Assembly: GCA_015655015.1 (NCBI GenBank)
Contig: JAATFV010000026.1
Span: 30,814-94,813, forward strand
From: Chitinophagales bacterium
Lineage (GTDB): Bacteria; Bacteroidota; Bacteroidia; Chitinophagales; Chitinophagaceae
Direction of reading: 5' to 3'
DNA: 64,000 nt
Made by a program: the position numbers and the translations under genes. Under the pieces are notes generated by a model, which ran no database searches, had not been told where the DNA came from, and was given only the letters and a program-made list of their open reading frames with translations. Position 1 is the first letter of the stretch. Every line of letters starts with the position of its first letter. This document shows, one piece after another, positions 18,061 to 26,278 of this stretch.

Positions 18061-19488
18061 CTAACACTCGCTTAGTCCCAGGGGGATCTGCACCGCCAGG
18101 CCCCCGTCGGACGTCTCTTTGTATTTGGAGTTCATGTCCTGCGCCGTGCTCCACATGGTGCTGATGACGGCATCCAGCGATACTTTCGCAAAATCGGGGG
18201 TGCTTTGCAAAGCCAGCTGGGAGGCGGTGATAGCTTTGATGGCCCCCATGGTATTTCTTTCGATGCAGGGGATCTGCACCAATCCGCCGATAGGGTCGCA
18301 GGTAAGTCCCAGGTGATGTTCCATGGCTATTTCTGCGGCCATCATCGCTTGTCGCTGGGATCCGCCCACACATTCCGTCAGTGCTGCGGCTGCCATGGCT
18401 GAAGATACGCCGATCTCGGCCTGGCATCCGCCCATTGCCGCGGAGATAGTAGCTCCTTTTTTGAAGATACTTCCTATTTCGGAAGCTGTCAGCATAAACT
18501 GAATGATCTTTTCCTCATTAAGCCCGTCACAAAAAAGGGCATAATATTGCAGAACGGCTGGGATCACGCCGGCTGCGCCATTGGTAGGGGCCGTGACTAC
18601 TCGTCCGAAAGAGGCATTTTCTTCGTTGACCGCCAGGGCAAAACAGCTTACCCAGTCCAGGATATATTTAAAATCACTGCCGCCGGCCCGGATGGCCTGT
18701 ACCCAGGATTCAAATCCGTCGTAGGTCCTTCCTCCGATCAGTTTCCTGTTGAGAGCCGCTGCCCGACGTTTGACATTCAGGCCGCCGGGGAGCATGCCTT
18801 CGGAATGGCAGCCCCGGTAGATGCATTCTTTCATGGTTTGCCAGATATTCAGGACTCCGCTGCGTGTCTCCCTGTCCGTACGCCAGGCGCCTTCATTTTC
18901 CATGACCACTTCACTGATGCTCATGCCCGTCTTCCGGCACCAGTGCAGCAGGTCTGCGTTAGTGTTGATGGGAAAAGGTAATTGTACAGCCGCGCCGCCG
19001 CCGGCCTCCTCCCCTTCTTTTTTTACAAACCCGCCTCCGATAGAGTACCAGGTCTCGGCCAGTTGGGTTCCGTTGCGGAGGGTTGCCAGGAAGGTCATGG
19101 CATTGGGGTGATAAGGAAGGGTTTCGGTATAGAGAAAGGAGATATCTGTAATGGGATCAAAGTCGATCTCCTGCGAGCCTTTTATACGGAGTCGTTTACG
19201 GGTAAGGATGCCCTGTATGGTAGAATCGATCATTCCGATATCGAAGGTCACGGGGTCTTCGCCGGCCAGGCCCAGCTGTATGGCGATGTCGGTGCCATGG
19301 CCTTTACCTGTCTTAGCCAGGGAACCGTATAATAAGACCTGCAGGGTGACGAGTTGGGAAAGATCATGTTGCTGTTCCAGGGAGGCGGTGAAACGTTGGG
19401 CTGCCCGCCAGGGGCCGAGGGTATGGGAGCTTGAGGGGCCGATACCGATTTTGAACATATCGAATACGGAAATGGATTCGTGTGGCAA
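18061..19488 (-). CDS. sdaA: L-serine ammonia-lyase, iron-sulfur dependent, single chain
   Basis: This 475-residue enzyme deaminates L-serine to pyruvate and ammonia. The N-terminal domain starts [19 protein letters not shown], which is diagnostic. Three cluster cysteines lie in [16 protein letters not shown] and QIPCIERN with 42- and 11-residue spacings, as I recall for the Legionella enzyme. The last residue is Cys (LSEC), which fits the known tail-in-mouth arrangement where the C-terminal cysteine caps the [4Fe-4S] cluster. The start appears to be a TTG at 19488; an ATG at 19458 would remove the conserved SISVFD segment. A promoter box lies 16 nt upstream. Confidence 0.95.
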   Translation of the reverse strand: MPHESISVFDMFKIGIGPSSSHTLGPWRAAQRFTASLEQQHDLSQLVTLQVLLYGSLAKTGKGHGTDIAIQLGLAGEDPVTFDIGMIDSTIQGILTRKRLRIKGSQEIDFDPITDISFLYTETLPYHPNAMTFLATLRNGTQLAETWYSIGGGFVKKEGEEAGGGAAVQLPFPINTNADLLHWCRKTGMSISEVVMENEGAWRTDRETRSGVLNIWQTMKECIYRGCHSEGMLPGGLNVKRRAAALNRKLIGGRTYDGFESWVQAIRAGGSDFKYILDWVSCFALAVNEENASFGRVVTAPTNGAAGVIPAVLQYYALFCDGLNEEKIIQFMLTASEIGSIFKKGATISAAMGGCQAEIGVSSAMAAAALTECVGGSQRQAMMAAEIAMEHHLGLTCDPIGGLVQIPCIERNTMGAIKAITASQLALQSTPDFAKVSLDAVISTMWSTAQDMNSKYKETSDGGLAVQIPLGLSEC

Positions 19489-19504
19489 GGGATGTGAGTT
19501 TTGG

Positions 19505-19512
19505 CAAAGATA
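19505..19512 (-). promoter_or_regulatory. Bacteroidetes -7 box for sdaA
   Basis: On the minus strand TATCTTTG matches TAnnTTTG, 16 nt upstream of the TTG start of sdaA. No strong -33 element is visible. Confidence 0.5.
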
Positions 19513-19704
19513 TTACCTTTCAGGTTTCTAATTAAAGGTTTACAATTTGGAGATTAGACCAAAAACATTAAATTGCGTTTCCTTCTTGCTATTCACTTTT
19601 CTTTGCTATTCATTTTTCATCTAAACCTTCTTTGCCCGTTGTGGGATGGGGCCGGTAAGACTCTTGTTGCGGCAGTAATAAATCTTTTATTAAATCCATC
19701 ATAT

Positions 19705-19866
19705 ATGAGTCGAATCAAAATTTGTCCCCGGCACGGGGAAGCCATGACCGAAATATTTTGTACAAGCAAACGCCATAAAGGTGTAATTTGCTACCCTAAA
19801 AATGGTAGAGCTTTCCATTTTTGGGTATGCGAACGCTGTAGGGAAGATGCCCGTAAGAACTTATAG
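19705..19866 (+). CDS. Tiny Cys-rich, possibly zinc-binding protein
   Basis: A 53-residue open frame from the ATG at 19705 (the frame extends upstream to a TTG at 19573, but that part is hydrophobic and less convincing). It has Cys7, His10, Cys19, Cys29 and a C-terminal CERC pair (Cys42, Cys45), a zinc-ribbon-like layout, and is strongly basic. I do not recognise a family. It lies in an AT-richer stretch just before an XRE-like regulator, which suggests an acquired islet. Expression is not shown by any clear promoter. Confidence 0.4.
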   Translation: MSRIKICPRHGEAMTEIFCTSKRHKGVICYPKNGRAFHFWVCERCREDARKNL

Positions 19867-20015
19867 GCTTTTTGAAAAGCAATTTTAAACTATACGTTCC
19901 AGCATCTGACTTTTTATATGGGTGTCCTGCTATTCCTTTTCATCACCTTTCAATAGATGAGGTTATACCCCTTTTTGAACAGTGATGAAGTTATTTGATT
20001 TTAGAAAATCTTGCC

Positions 20016-20033
20016 GCGGCTCAAAAGAGCCGC
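20016..20033 (+). other. Perfect hairpin upstream of XRE-like gene
   Basis: GCGGCTC, loop AAAA, GAGCCGC forms a perfect 7-bp stem in an otherwise AT-rich 240-bp gap. It lies 74 nt before the GTG start of the next gene and lacks a following T-run, so it could be a 5' UTR structure rather than a terminator. Confidence 0.5.
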
Positions 20034-20106
20034 TTACAGAACAAATATATAACCGTTTTACAACAATATCAAATTTTAATACAACTTTTTTATAACCTTA
20101 TTCAAA

Positions 20107-20658
20107 GTGACAGATCAGAAAAACCCGGTAAGAGACCAAGGCCAAAGGATTATCCGGTTTCGGCAGTATGCCTTTTTATTGGAAAACATATACACACAAG
20201 TGGAAATAGCTGAAATGCTGGGCGTTAAAAAGGAGAATTTTCACAAATATTACCTTGATCCTGACACATCGCCCGGTATTAAATTCCTCAATAAATTCGA
20301 TGAAGTTTTTGGAGGAAAGATCAAAATACTGATCGATTACCTGAAAACATACAATAAAGGGGATCTTTCATTAGTTGAGGAACAACCACGGGAAGAATAC
20401 CTAAGATCAGGTCCCCTGAATGACTACATAGAATCATTAAAAGATCACATAAGAACATTAAAGGACGACCGAGAAATATCCAGGATAGACAGAGAGGCAG
20501 ATAGAGGCCAAATTGCTTTCTTGCAACACCTTATAAACAGGCATTTACAGAATAATGTACCCGAAAAGACAGAAAGGCAAGTCTCCGGAGATTTTAATGT
20601 AAAAATCGTCGAACCGGAAAACGAACCCGGTGAAAGCGATAAAAATGAACGGGAATAA
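20107..20658 (+). CDS. XRE-like helix-turn-helix regulator with coiled coil
   Basis: A 183-residue protein starting at a GTG; the first in-frame ATG (residue 37) would cut the HTH. Residues about 20-75 resemble an XRE-type HTH (YTQVEIAEMLGVKKENFHKYYLDPDTSPGIKFLNKFDEVF). They are followed by a charged, probably coiled-coil segment (about 95-150) and an acidic tail. The arrangement recalls small Bacteroidetes or phage-derived regulators. Codon use is more AT-rich than the neighbours, a hint of transfer. The target is unknown; the hairpin and spacer upstream may be its control region. Confidence 0.65.
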   Translation: MTDQKNPVRDQGQRIIRFRQYAFLLENIYTQVEIAEMLGVKKENFHKYYLDPDTSPGIKFLNKFDEVFGGKIKILIDYLKTYNKGDLSLVEEQPREEYLRSGPLNDYIESLKDHIRTLKDDREISRIDREADRGQIAFLQHLINRHLQNNVPEKTERQVSGDFNVKIVEPENEPGESDKNERE

Positions 20659-20683
20659 GTAGATAATTGGTGAAGACACCTAC

Positions 20684-20715
20684 AAAAAAAAAAGCCCCTG
20701 TGGTTATGCAGGGGC
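20684..20715 (-). terminator. Intrinsic terminator of the FKBP gene
   Basis: On the minus strand a 7-bp stem (GCCCCTG / CAGGGGC, 8-nt loop) is followed by ten T residues. It lies 21 nt past the end of the FKBP lipoprotein gene and also separates it from the convergent XRE-like gene. Confidence 0.9.
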
Positions 20716-20735
20716 TGTTAGCAGGTAGTTCATGG

Positions 20736-21224
20736 TTACTGCACATCAAGCAGATGTATATTAAAAATCAGGATAGAATAAGCTGGAATTACAATGTTGC
20801 CGGTAGTTGGTTCTTTTTGAGCCTGTCCCCCGTAACCGAGCGAAGGGGGAATATAAAGCCAAATGCTTCCTCCATTTTTAATTAGCGGCACCCCTTGCTG
20901 CCACCCATCGATCAGATTAGCCAGTTCCGTTGCAAAGCTGTTCTGCTGATCGAATAACTTTCCATTTGTCAATTGCCCCGTATAAGCCATGGTGATCTGA
21001 GAGCATTCCCCCGGCGTTGCCCCCATCCCGGCATTGTCAATCTTGTAATAGAACCCCCTGGGATGTAACGTTGCGCTAATGCCTACTGAGTCCAAATAAT
21101 GCTTAACCTCCTGCTGTTCAGTCGTCGACGCTACAATTCCATCGTCACTATAAGAACATTTCTTCTTCGAACAGGAACTAAAACAACAGGCAGCTATTAC
21201 TAAACACCACAATAAATTCCGCAT
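20736..21224 (-). CDS. FKBP-type peptidyl-prolyl isomerase lipoprotein
   Basis: A 162-residue lipoprotein: the signal MRNLLWCLVIAACCFSSC ends in a lipobox, so the mature protein is anchored through Cys18. The C-terminal FKBP domain shows VTMAYTGQL-like (ITMAYTGQLTNGKLFD), the VPLIKNGGSIWLYIPPSLGYG segment and the closing strand IPAYSILIFNIHLLDV. It catalyses cis-trans isomerisation of prolyl bonds in envelope proteins. It has a matched promoter (21239-21266) and terminator, so it is a single-gene unit. Confidence 0.92.
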   Translation of the reverse strand: MRNLLWCLVIAACCFSSCSKKKCSYSDDGIVASTTEQQEVKHYLDSVGISATLHPRGFYYKIDNAGMGATPGECSQITMAYTGQLTNGKLFDQQNSFATELANLIDGWQQGVPLIKNGGSIWLYIPPSLGYGGQAQKEPTTGNIVIPAYSILIFNIHLLDVQ

Positions 21225-21238
21225 GAATTTTTTTTACG

Positions 21239-21266
21239 CAAATATAGTCCCTGTAATTAAAGACAA
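21239..21266 (-). promoter_or_regulatory. Bacteroidetes promoter for the FKBP gene
   Basis: The minus strand has TATATTTG (21239-21246) with TTG at 21264-21266, a 17-nt spacer. The -7 box is 14 nt upstream of the ATG. Both elements fit TTG-N17-TAnnTTTG. Confidence 0.7.
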
Positions 21267-21313
21267 CCTCTTTCTACGAATTGCTGCACAAAATTAAAAA
21301 AAAGATATCTTTT

Positions 21314-21628
21314 TTAATTTTCGCCCTGCCGGCTAAGTAGTTCCCTGTAGCGTTGTTCATATTGGTCCCATTTATGCCGCTGGTAGAAAATGGCCGTGAA
21401 CACTATAATGATCAGGAGGGCGACGAGCAGGACCATGGGATTGAAGTCGGTGCTGTTAGCCTCCATGGAAGCTCTTTTGTCCCATCCGGACTTTAGGCTG
21501 ATAACGATGGGAACGGTGATCAGCAAGCCGATGGGTATTCCCACCAGGAACTGGCGGAGGGGCTTTTTCCGGCGATCCCGGTTTTGTTCCCAATACCGGA
21601 TAAAATCCTTTTCTTCCTGTGTCAGCAT
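21314..21628 (-). CDS. Two-TM membrane protein of unknown function
   Basis: A 104-residue protein with a charged N-terminus (MLTQEEKDFIRYWEQNRDRRKK), a first TM (about 28-45), a short loop, a second TM (about 66-82) and a charged C-terminus, giving both ends in the cytoplasm. It resembles small conserved membrane proteins seen in Chitinophagaceae, but I cannot name a family. A TAnnTTTG box lies 18 nt upstream. Confidence 0.75.
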   Translation of the reverse strand: MLTQEEKDFIRYWEQNRDRRKKPLRQFLVGIPIGLLITVPIVISLKSGWDKRASMEANSTDFNPMVLLVALLIIIVFTAIFYQRHKWDQYEQRYRELLSRQGEN

Positions 21629-21646
21629 GACTAATGGTTTGCCCTA

Positions 21647-21654
21647 CAAAGGTA
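21647..21654 (-). promoter_or_regulatory. Bacteroidetes -7 box for two-TM gene
   Basis: TACCTTTG on the minus strand matches TAnnTTTG, 18 nt upstream of the ATG at 21628. Confidence 0.5.
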
Positions 21655-21734
21655 GCCAGGAGGCAGGATAATTTGTCATTTTCAATGTATTACGGGGAAC
21701 TTTTTTTATCTTACGAGCTCAAAATCCATACGGT

Positions 21735-22733
21735 TTGAAACTACCTCAACTATTATCCCAGTTCTTATACCAGACCAGGAAACTGGATTTACCCGGAATC
21801 GGCAGTTTTGTGATGGACCCGGCCGCTGTGATCCCGGATGAATTGGATAAGAACGGGCAAAACGTTGCCGTAGGGATCAGCTTTAAAAATACGGTGATCG
21901 TAAACCCCGACGACGGGCTGGTCACCTTCATCAAGGAGCACACCGGCAAAATGAAGCCGCTGGCAGCGGCCGACCTGGATTTTTTCCTGACGTCCGGCAA
22001 GCAATTGCTCAATATCGGCAAACCTTTTTACCTGGAAGGGATCGGCACCCTGATGCAGAACAAGGAAGGCAGGCTGGATTTCGTCCCCGGGGAATACAGC
22101 ACGGCCCGGCTGCAGGATCCGGCCACAGAGAAAAAGGAGCGGGAGGAAAAGAAGAAGACACCCACGCACTATGATGAGCCCCCCCGGGAGTATGCCCCAA
22201 GGACAAATACGGTCCGGCAGGCCCTCCTGCTGATAGGTCTTATCGGCGGCCTGGCAGCCATTGGATGGGGAGGGTATTATCTGTATAAGCGCAATACCTT
22301 CGTGGAGCCAAGCGCTGAAAATAAGCCTGTTGCCGAAAATCCCCCTCCTGTTATTCAGGATACTGCCACCCATGCTCCTTTAGACAGCGCCCAAGCTCCC
22401 GGAGCGAAGGATGTGGTGACAGCCAAACCTGCCGATACGCCTGCTCCGCCATTGACGACAGCCCCTCCAAAAGCCGGATCTGCCGAAGTTCCGGTAGTCG
22501 TTCCCCCCGGAACCGATCTGTATAAATTCGTTATCCTGGAAACGACGAAAAAAGGCAGGGCGCTGCGGAGATACAACCAGCTACTGGGCTATCAGCTGAA
22601 TATAAAAATGGACCAGAAGGATTCGTCGTATTTCAAGCTTTATTTCCCCATTGCCGCAGCAGTCAGGGATACGACCCATATTAAGGATTCCCTGGTGGAT
22701 ATCTATGCCGCCCATGTCACCATTGAACATTAG
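21735..22733 (+). CDS. HU-CCDC81-type membrane protein with SPOR-like C-terminus
   Basis: A 332-residue protein. Residues 1-60 (LPQLLSQFLYQTRKLDLPGIGSFVMD) and about 75-125 match the twin HU-like domains of the HU-CCDC81 family found in Bacteroidetes. A linker follows, then one TM (ALLLIGLIGGLAAIGWGGYYLY, about 166-187), a Pro/Ala-rich periplasmic stretch and a C-terminal fold resembling SPOR (LYKFVILETTKKGRALRRYNQLLG), which binds denuded peptidoglycan in other proteins. This predicts a link between cytoplasm and septal wall. The start is TTG at 21735; no ATG is near and the conserved domain begins at once. The cupin gene follows by 17 bp. Confidence 0.82.
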   Translation: MKLPQLLSQFLYQTRKLDLPGIGSFVMDPAAVIPDELDKNGQNVAVGISFKNTVIVNPDDGLVTFIKEHTGKMKPLAAADLDFFLTSGKQLLNIGKPFYLEGIGTLMQNKEGRLDFVPGEYSTARLQDPATEKKEREEKKKTPTHYDEPPREYAPRTNTVRQALLLIGLIGGLAAIGWGGYYLYKRNTFVEPSAENKPVAENPPPVIQDTATHAPLDSAQAPGAKDVVTAKPADTPAPPLTTAPPKAGSAEVPVVVPPGTDLYKFVILETTKKGRALRRYNQLLGYQLNIKMDQKDSSYFKLYFPIAAAVRDTTHIKDSLVDIYAAHVTIEH

Positions 22734-22750
22734 AGCTACAAATTACTTAT

Positions 22751-23254
22751 ATGCGACCCAACGCAGCCTATTGGATAGAAAAGCTGAATCTAACCCAACA
22801 CGTTGAAGGAGGGGCTTTCCGGGAAGTCTATCGCTCCTCTCTTACGCTCTCCCGCCAGTCCCTGCCCGTCTTTTTCCAGGGCGACCGGAATGCGGCCACC
22901 AGCATCTACTTCCTGCTGGAGAAAGGTGAATTTTCGGCTTTTCACCGGATTGCCTCGGATGAATGCTGGCATTTTTACTTTGGAGATCCGCTGCTGATCT
23001 ATGAGATCGGGCATACCGGCGGCCTGACGGTGCATCGCCTGGGCAATGACCCGGAGAAAGGAGCGGCTTTTCATGCCATGATCCGTGCAGGAAGCTGGTT
23101 TGCCTCCGTACCGGCCGAAGAAAGCGAGTATGCGCTCGCAGGCTGCACGGTATCGCCGGGTTTTGATTTTGCCGAGTTCGAGCTGGCCGACAGGGAAACC
23201 CTGGCTCAGCAATACCCGGAGCATGGGGAGCTGATCAGGAAGCTGACGCGGTGA
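22751..23254 (+). CDS. DUF985 cupin-fold protein
   Basis: A 167-residue protein starting AAYWIEKLNLTQHVEGGAFREVYRS, the signature of the DUF985 (cupin_5) family. Conserved features include EGGxFxExYRS, SAFHRIASDECWHFYFGDPL and SWFASVPA. The fold binds sugar-like or nucleotide-sugar ligands in known structures, but no activity is established. It follows the HU/SPOR gene by 17 bp and precedes the GAF-domain reductase, which has its own promoter box. Confidence 0.9.
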   Translation: MRPNAAYWIEKLNLTQHVEGGAFREVYRSSLTLSRQSLPVFFQGDRNAATSIYFLLEKGEFSAFHRIASDECWHFYFGDPLLIYEIGHTGGLTVHRLGNDPEKGAAFHAMIRAGSWFASVPAEESEYALAGCTVSPGFDFAEFELADRETLAQQYPEHGELIRKLTR

Positions 23255-23304
23255 GAATGTCGCTAAATAAGAGAAGTGTAAGCTAAGAAAGATTAAAAAC
23301 ACAT

Positions 23305-23312
23305 TAACTTTG
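23305..23312 (+). promoter_or_regulatory. -7 box abutting the fRMsr start codon
   Basis: TAACTTTG matches TAnnTTTG and ends only 4 nt before the ATG at 23317. If functional, the transcript would begin at or next to the start codon (leaderless). No -33 TTG is seen. Confidence 0.45.
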
Positions 23313-23316
23313 CCGA

Positions 23317-23799
23317 ATGTCTGAAGATTTGCACATTGCCGCCGGCAGCAAGACCGAGCGTTATGCTTCTCTCCTACCCCAGATCAGGGCCCTGACAGAA
23401 GGCGAAACAGATGGAGTGGCCAACCTGGCGAATATCGCAGCTGCCCTGAAGGAGCAGTTTGGCTGGCTTTGGGTAGGATTTTACCTGGTAAAAAACAATG
23501 AGCTGGTAGTAGGGCCTTTTCAGGGGCCTGTTGCCTGTACCCGTATCCGTAAAGGAAGAGGGGTATGCGGCACGAGCTGGGAGAAAGCGGAGACGTTGAT
23601 CGTTCCTGATGTGGAGGCTTTCCCCGGACATATAACCTGCAGCAGCCTGTCCCGGTCGGAGATCGTCGTTCCTGTTTTTCACAAAGGGGAAGTTGTCGGT
23701 GTGCTGGATGCCGATAGTGTGGAATTGAACGATTTTGATACGGAAGATCAACGTTGGCTGGAGGAAATAGTGAAAGGGATACCGGGAATTAATAATTGA
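23317..23799 (+). CDS. msrC: Free methionine-(R)-sulfoxide reductase (GAF domain)
   Basis: A 160-residue single GAF-domain enzyme that reduces free L-methionine-(R)-sulfoxide. The three cysteines of the family are present in PVACTRI, GVCGTSW and HITCSSLSRSEIVVP, and the acidic ligand region DADS is intact. Length and layout fit fRMsr. It is cytoplasmic and is recycled by thioredoxin. The gene is followed by the polysaccharide deacetylase 44 bp later. Confidence 0.93.
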   Translation: MSEDLHIAAGSKTERYASLLPQIRALTEGETDGVANLANIAAALKEQFGWLWVGFYLVKNNELVVGPFQGPVACTRIRKGRGVCGTSWEKAETLIVPDVEAFPGHITCSSLSRSEIVVPVFHKGEVVGVLDADSVELNDFDTEDQRWLEEIVKGIPGINN

Positions 23800-23843
23800 G
23801 CGGTAACGTATCTATAAAAACTGAAAAACACCCATTTAATATT

Positions 23844-24752
23844 ATGACGAAGAATTTTGTTAGCGCTGGCCTTGGAATATTATTTTTTGCGTTTACCGCC
23901 TGCGGATCCGGCGGAGATTCGGGGAAAGCTGCGGCGGCTGCCTCAAAGGATACCACGATGAAGTCACCTGCCGATGTTACGGTCCCGACAACTCCCGGTG
24001 CGGCGGACACAGCCAATGTTCCGGCGAATTTCTCCGGAAAGGTGCCTCCGCCTGCTGTCATACTGGGCCGTAAGCAGGTGCCCGTTCTTTGTTATCACCA
24101 GATCCGGGATTGGAAGCCTACGGATTCCAGGATGGCGAAGGATTATATCATGCCGCCCGCCAACCTGCGCGAGCAGCTCAAAATGTTGCATGACAGCGGT
24201 TATCACAGCATCCTGCCCGATCAGCTCTATGCATACCTTACGAATGGCGCCGCTCTTCCCGACAAACCGATCATGCTCACTTTCGATGACACCGATGAGG
24301 ATCAGTATACGGTCGCGTATCCAGAAATGAAGAAATATGGCTTCAAAGGGGTGTTCTTTATAATGACGGTATCGCTGGGCAGATTGCCCCACTATATGAG
24401 CAAGGACCAGGTGAAAGAATTATACAATGCCGGCAATGTGATCGGCAGCCATACCTGGGATCACCACAATGTGAAGAAATACCAGGGGCAGGATTGGGCG
24501 ATACAGATCGACAAGCCTACCAAACAGCTGGAGGCTATTACCGGAACGCCTATTCGTTATTTTGCCTATCCTTTCGGTCTGTGGAACCGCGAGGCGCTCC
24601 CGGAGCTGAGAAAGAGAGGGTTTATCGGCGCCTTTCAGCTGGCTGATAAAATGGATCCCACTGATCCGCTGCTGACCATTCGCCGGATCATTGTTGCCGG
24701 GGGGTGGAATCTGAAGACCTTCGATAATGCGATACTCCACGATTTCAAATAA
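23844..24752 (+). CDS. Polysaccharide deacetylase lipoprotein (NodB family)
   Basis: A 302-residue lipoprotein from the ATG at 23844: MTKNFVSAGLGILFFAFTAC ends in a lipobox. A low-complexity Ala/Thr/Pro spacer (about 21-65) leads to a NodB domain with PVLCYHQI, LTFDDTDEDQ (the Asp pair, where the usual TFDDG reads TFDDT) and the histidine motif SHTWDHH. It deacetylates cell-surface polysaccharide, possibly N-acetylglucosamine polymers. A TTG at 23796 in frame is less likely. The transcript ends at the bidirectional terminator at 24759-24796. Confidence 0.92.
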   Translation: MTKNFVSAGLGILFFAFTACGSGGDSGKAAAAASKDTTMKSPADVTVPTTPGAADTANVPANFSGKVPPPAVILGRKQVPVLCYHQIRDWKPTDSRMAKDYIMPPANLREQLKMLHDSGYHSILPDQLYAYLTNGAALPDKPIMLTFDDTDEDQYTVAYPEMKKYGFKGVFFIMTVSLGRLPHYMSKDQVKELYNAGNVIGSHTWDHHNVKKYQGQDWAIQIDKPTKQLEAITGTPIRYFAYPFGLWNREALPELRKRGFIGAFQLADKMDPTDPLLTIRRIIVAGGWNLKTFDNAILHDFK

Positions 24753-24758
24753 GTTTTT

Positions 24759-24796
24759 AAATAAAAATGGTCAGCCAGCGTGGCCATTTTTATTTT
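24759..24796. terminator. Bidirectional terminator
   Basis: AAATAAAAATGG and CCATTTTTATTT pair around a 13-nt loop that adds four more pairs (GGTC with GGCC, one wobble). A-rich and T-rich flanks let it stop both the plus-strand deacetylase and the minus-strand GH1 gene. Confidence 0.9.
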
Positions 24797-24807
24797 CTTT
24801 TTACTCT

Positions 24808-26166
24808 TCATTTCCCGCTCAGCCAGTCCCGGAACCAGTAGCCGGAGTTTTTGATCGTGCGCAGCTGGGTATTAAAGTCAACATGGATCAGACCAAAGCG
24901 GGCCCGGTAACCTTCGGCCCACTCGAAGTTATCCATCAGGGTCCAGGCGAAATAACCTTTTATATTGACGCCTTCCTTTTTTGCTTTTAACACGGCCAGC
25001 AGGTATTGCTGAAAATAATCGATTCGTTCCTGGTCGTTAACGGAGCCATTAATAAGCTCATCCTTATAAGCGGCCCCGCTCTCGCTGATGATAATTTCTT
25101 TTACGCCCCCATATAACCAGAAGCGTTTGATCAGGCGGTAAAAGCTATCCGGGTTGATCTCCCAGCCCATGGCGGTATGGGGTACCTTTCGCACCGAGGC
25201 TTTTACTTCGGAAGCCTGGACGATCGGGATAAGGGAGTTATGCCGGACCACGATGGGGAAATAGTTCTGAATGCCGATAAAGTCAAAATTGAATGCCATT
25301 CTTTCCGTATACTTCCAGCTTTTATTATGTAATTCGAGGCGTTCCAGGAATTTAAAATCCTCACGGGGGTAGCCTCTCCCCAGGGCCGGCTCGATAAACA
25401 GCCTGTTCAGAAGGATATCCAGCCTTTTGGCTGCCTGCAGGTCTTCGGGGGAATCGGTGTAGGGGATGACTTCCGAGCAGGAGAAGCTGGTGCCGATATG
25501 AGCGTCTTTTACCAGGGTACGGAGGATACGGCCTCCTTCGGCCTGGGCCAGGGTAGCATGGAATATAGCGGGGAGGAAATTGGAAAGTCCCATCCTGCCC
25601 GGGGCGTGTTTGCCCAACATATAACCCAGGCTGGTAAAGCCAAAAGGTTCGTTGAGCACGATCCAGTTCTTTACTTTATCCCCATATTCTTCCGCGCAAA
25701 GGGTGGCGTAACGGGTAAACCATTTCAGCATGAGGTGGCTCGTCCATCCTCCTTCTTTTTCCAGGGCCGCCGGCAGATCCCAATGGTAGAGCGTCACATA
25801 GGGGGTGAGACCCAGCTTGAGGCATTCATCGATCACCCGGTGATAAAAGGCGATGCCTTCTTTATTGACCCGGCCTATGCCTTCCGGCAGGATACGGGAC
25901 CAGGAGATGGAGAAGCGGAATACGTTGAAACCGAGGGCTTTTGTCAGCAGGAGATCGTCCTTATAGCGGTGGTAGAAATCACAGGCGATGGCGGGTTTGC
26001 CGGCGCCCTTGATCTTTCCCTGGCGGCGGGAGAAGGTGTCCCAGATGGACAAACCTCTTCCGTAGCTGTTGTAGGCCCCTTCATTTTGTGCGGCTGCCAT
26101 CGCCACTCCCCAGGAAAAATCATCTCCGAATTCTTTGGCTATCAATTTATGCAGCTGAGCTATCAC
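24808..26166 (-). CDS. Glycoside hydrolase family 1 (beta-glucosidase-like)
   Basis: A 452-residue GH1 enzyme with no signal peptide, so cytoplasmic. The acid/base Glu is in VLNEPFGF and the nucleophile Glu in ISESGA (usually TENG), both in family positions. The N-terminus FGDDFSWGVAMAAAQNEGAYN carries the sugar-binding Gln-x-Glu, here AQNEGA. The start is GTG at 26166. It hydrolyses beta-linked disaccharides or glucosides. It is the last gene in a minus-strand run after miaA with a 112-bp gap, and may be separately transcribed. Confidence 0.93.
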   Translation of the reverse strand: MIAQLHKLIAKEFGDDFSWGVAMAAAQNEGAYNSYGRGLSIWDTFSRRQGKIKGAGKPAIACDFYHRYKDDLLLTKALGFNVFRFSISWSRILPEGIGRVNKEGIAFYHRVIDECLKLGLTPYVTLYHWDLPAALEKEGGWTSHLMLKWFTRYATLCAEEYGDKVKNWIVLNEPFGFTSLGYMLGKHAPGRMGLSNFLPAIFHATLAQAEGGRILRTLVKDAHIGTSFSCSEVIPYTDSPEDLQAAKRLDILLNRLFIEPALGRGYPREDFKFLERLELHNKSWKYTERMAFNFDFIGIQNYFPIVVRHNSLIPIVQASEVKASVRKVPHTAMGWEINPDSFYRLIKRFWLYGGVKEIIISESGAAYKDELINGSVNDQERIDYFQQYLLAVLKAKKEGVNIKGYFAWTLMDNFEWAEGYRARFGLIHVDFNTQLRTIKNSGYWFRDWLSGK

Positions 26167-26278
26167 CAGGCGGAATATTTAAGTCGCAAATTTTGGACGA
26201 AAGTATGTTACGGCAATATTATGATTGGGTTATTTTTTTCAAAGGGGCGGGTTTGGAGCGGGGGGAGGATAATAAGGC

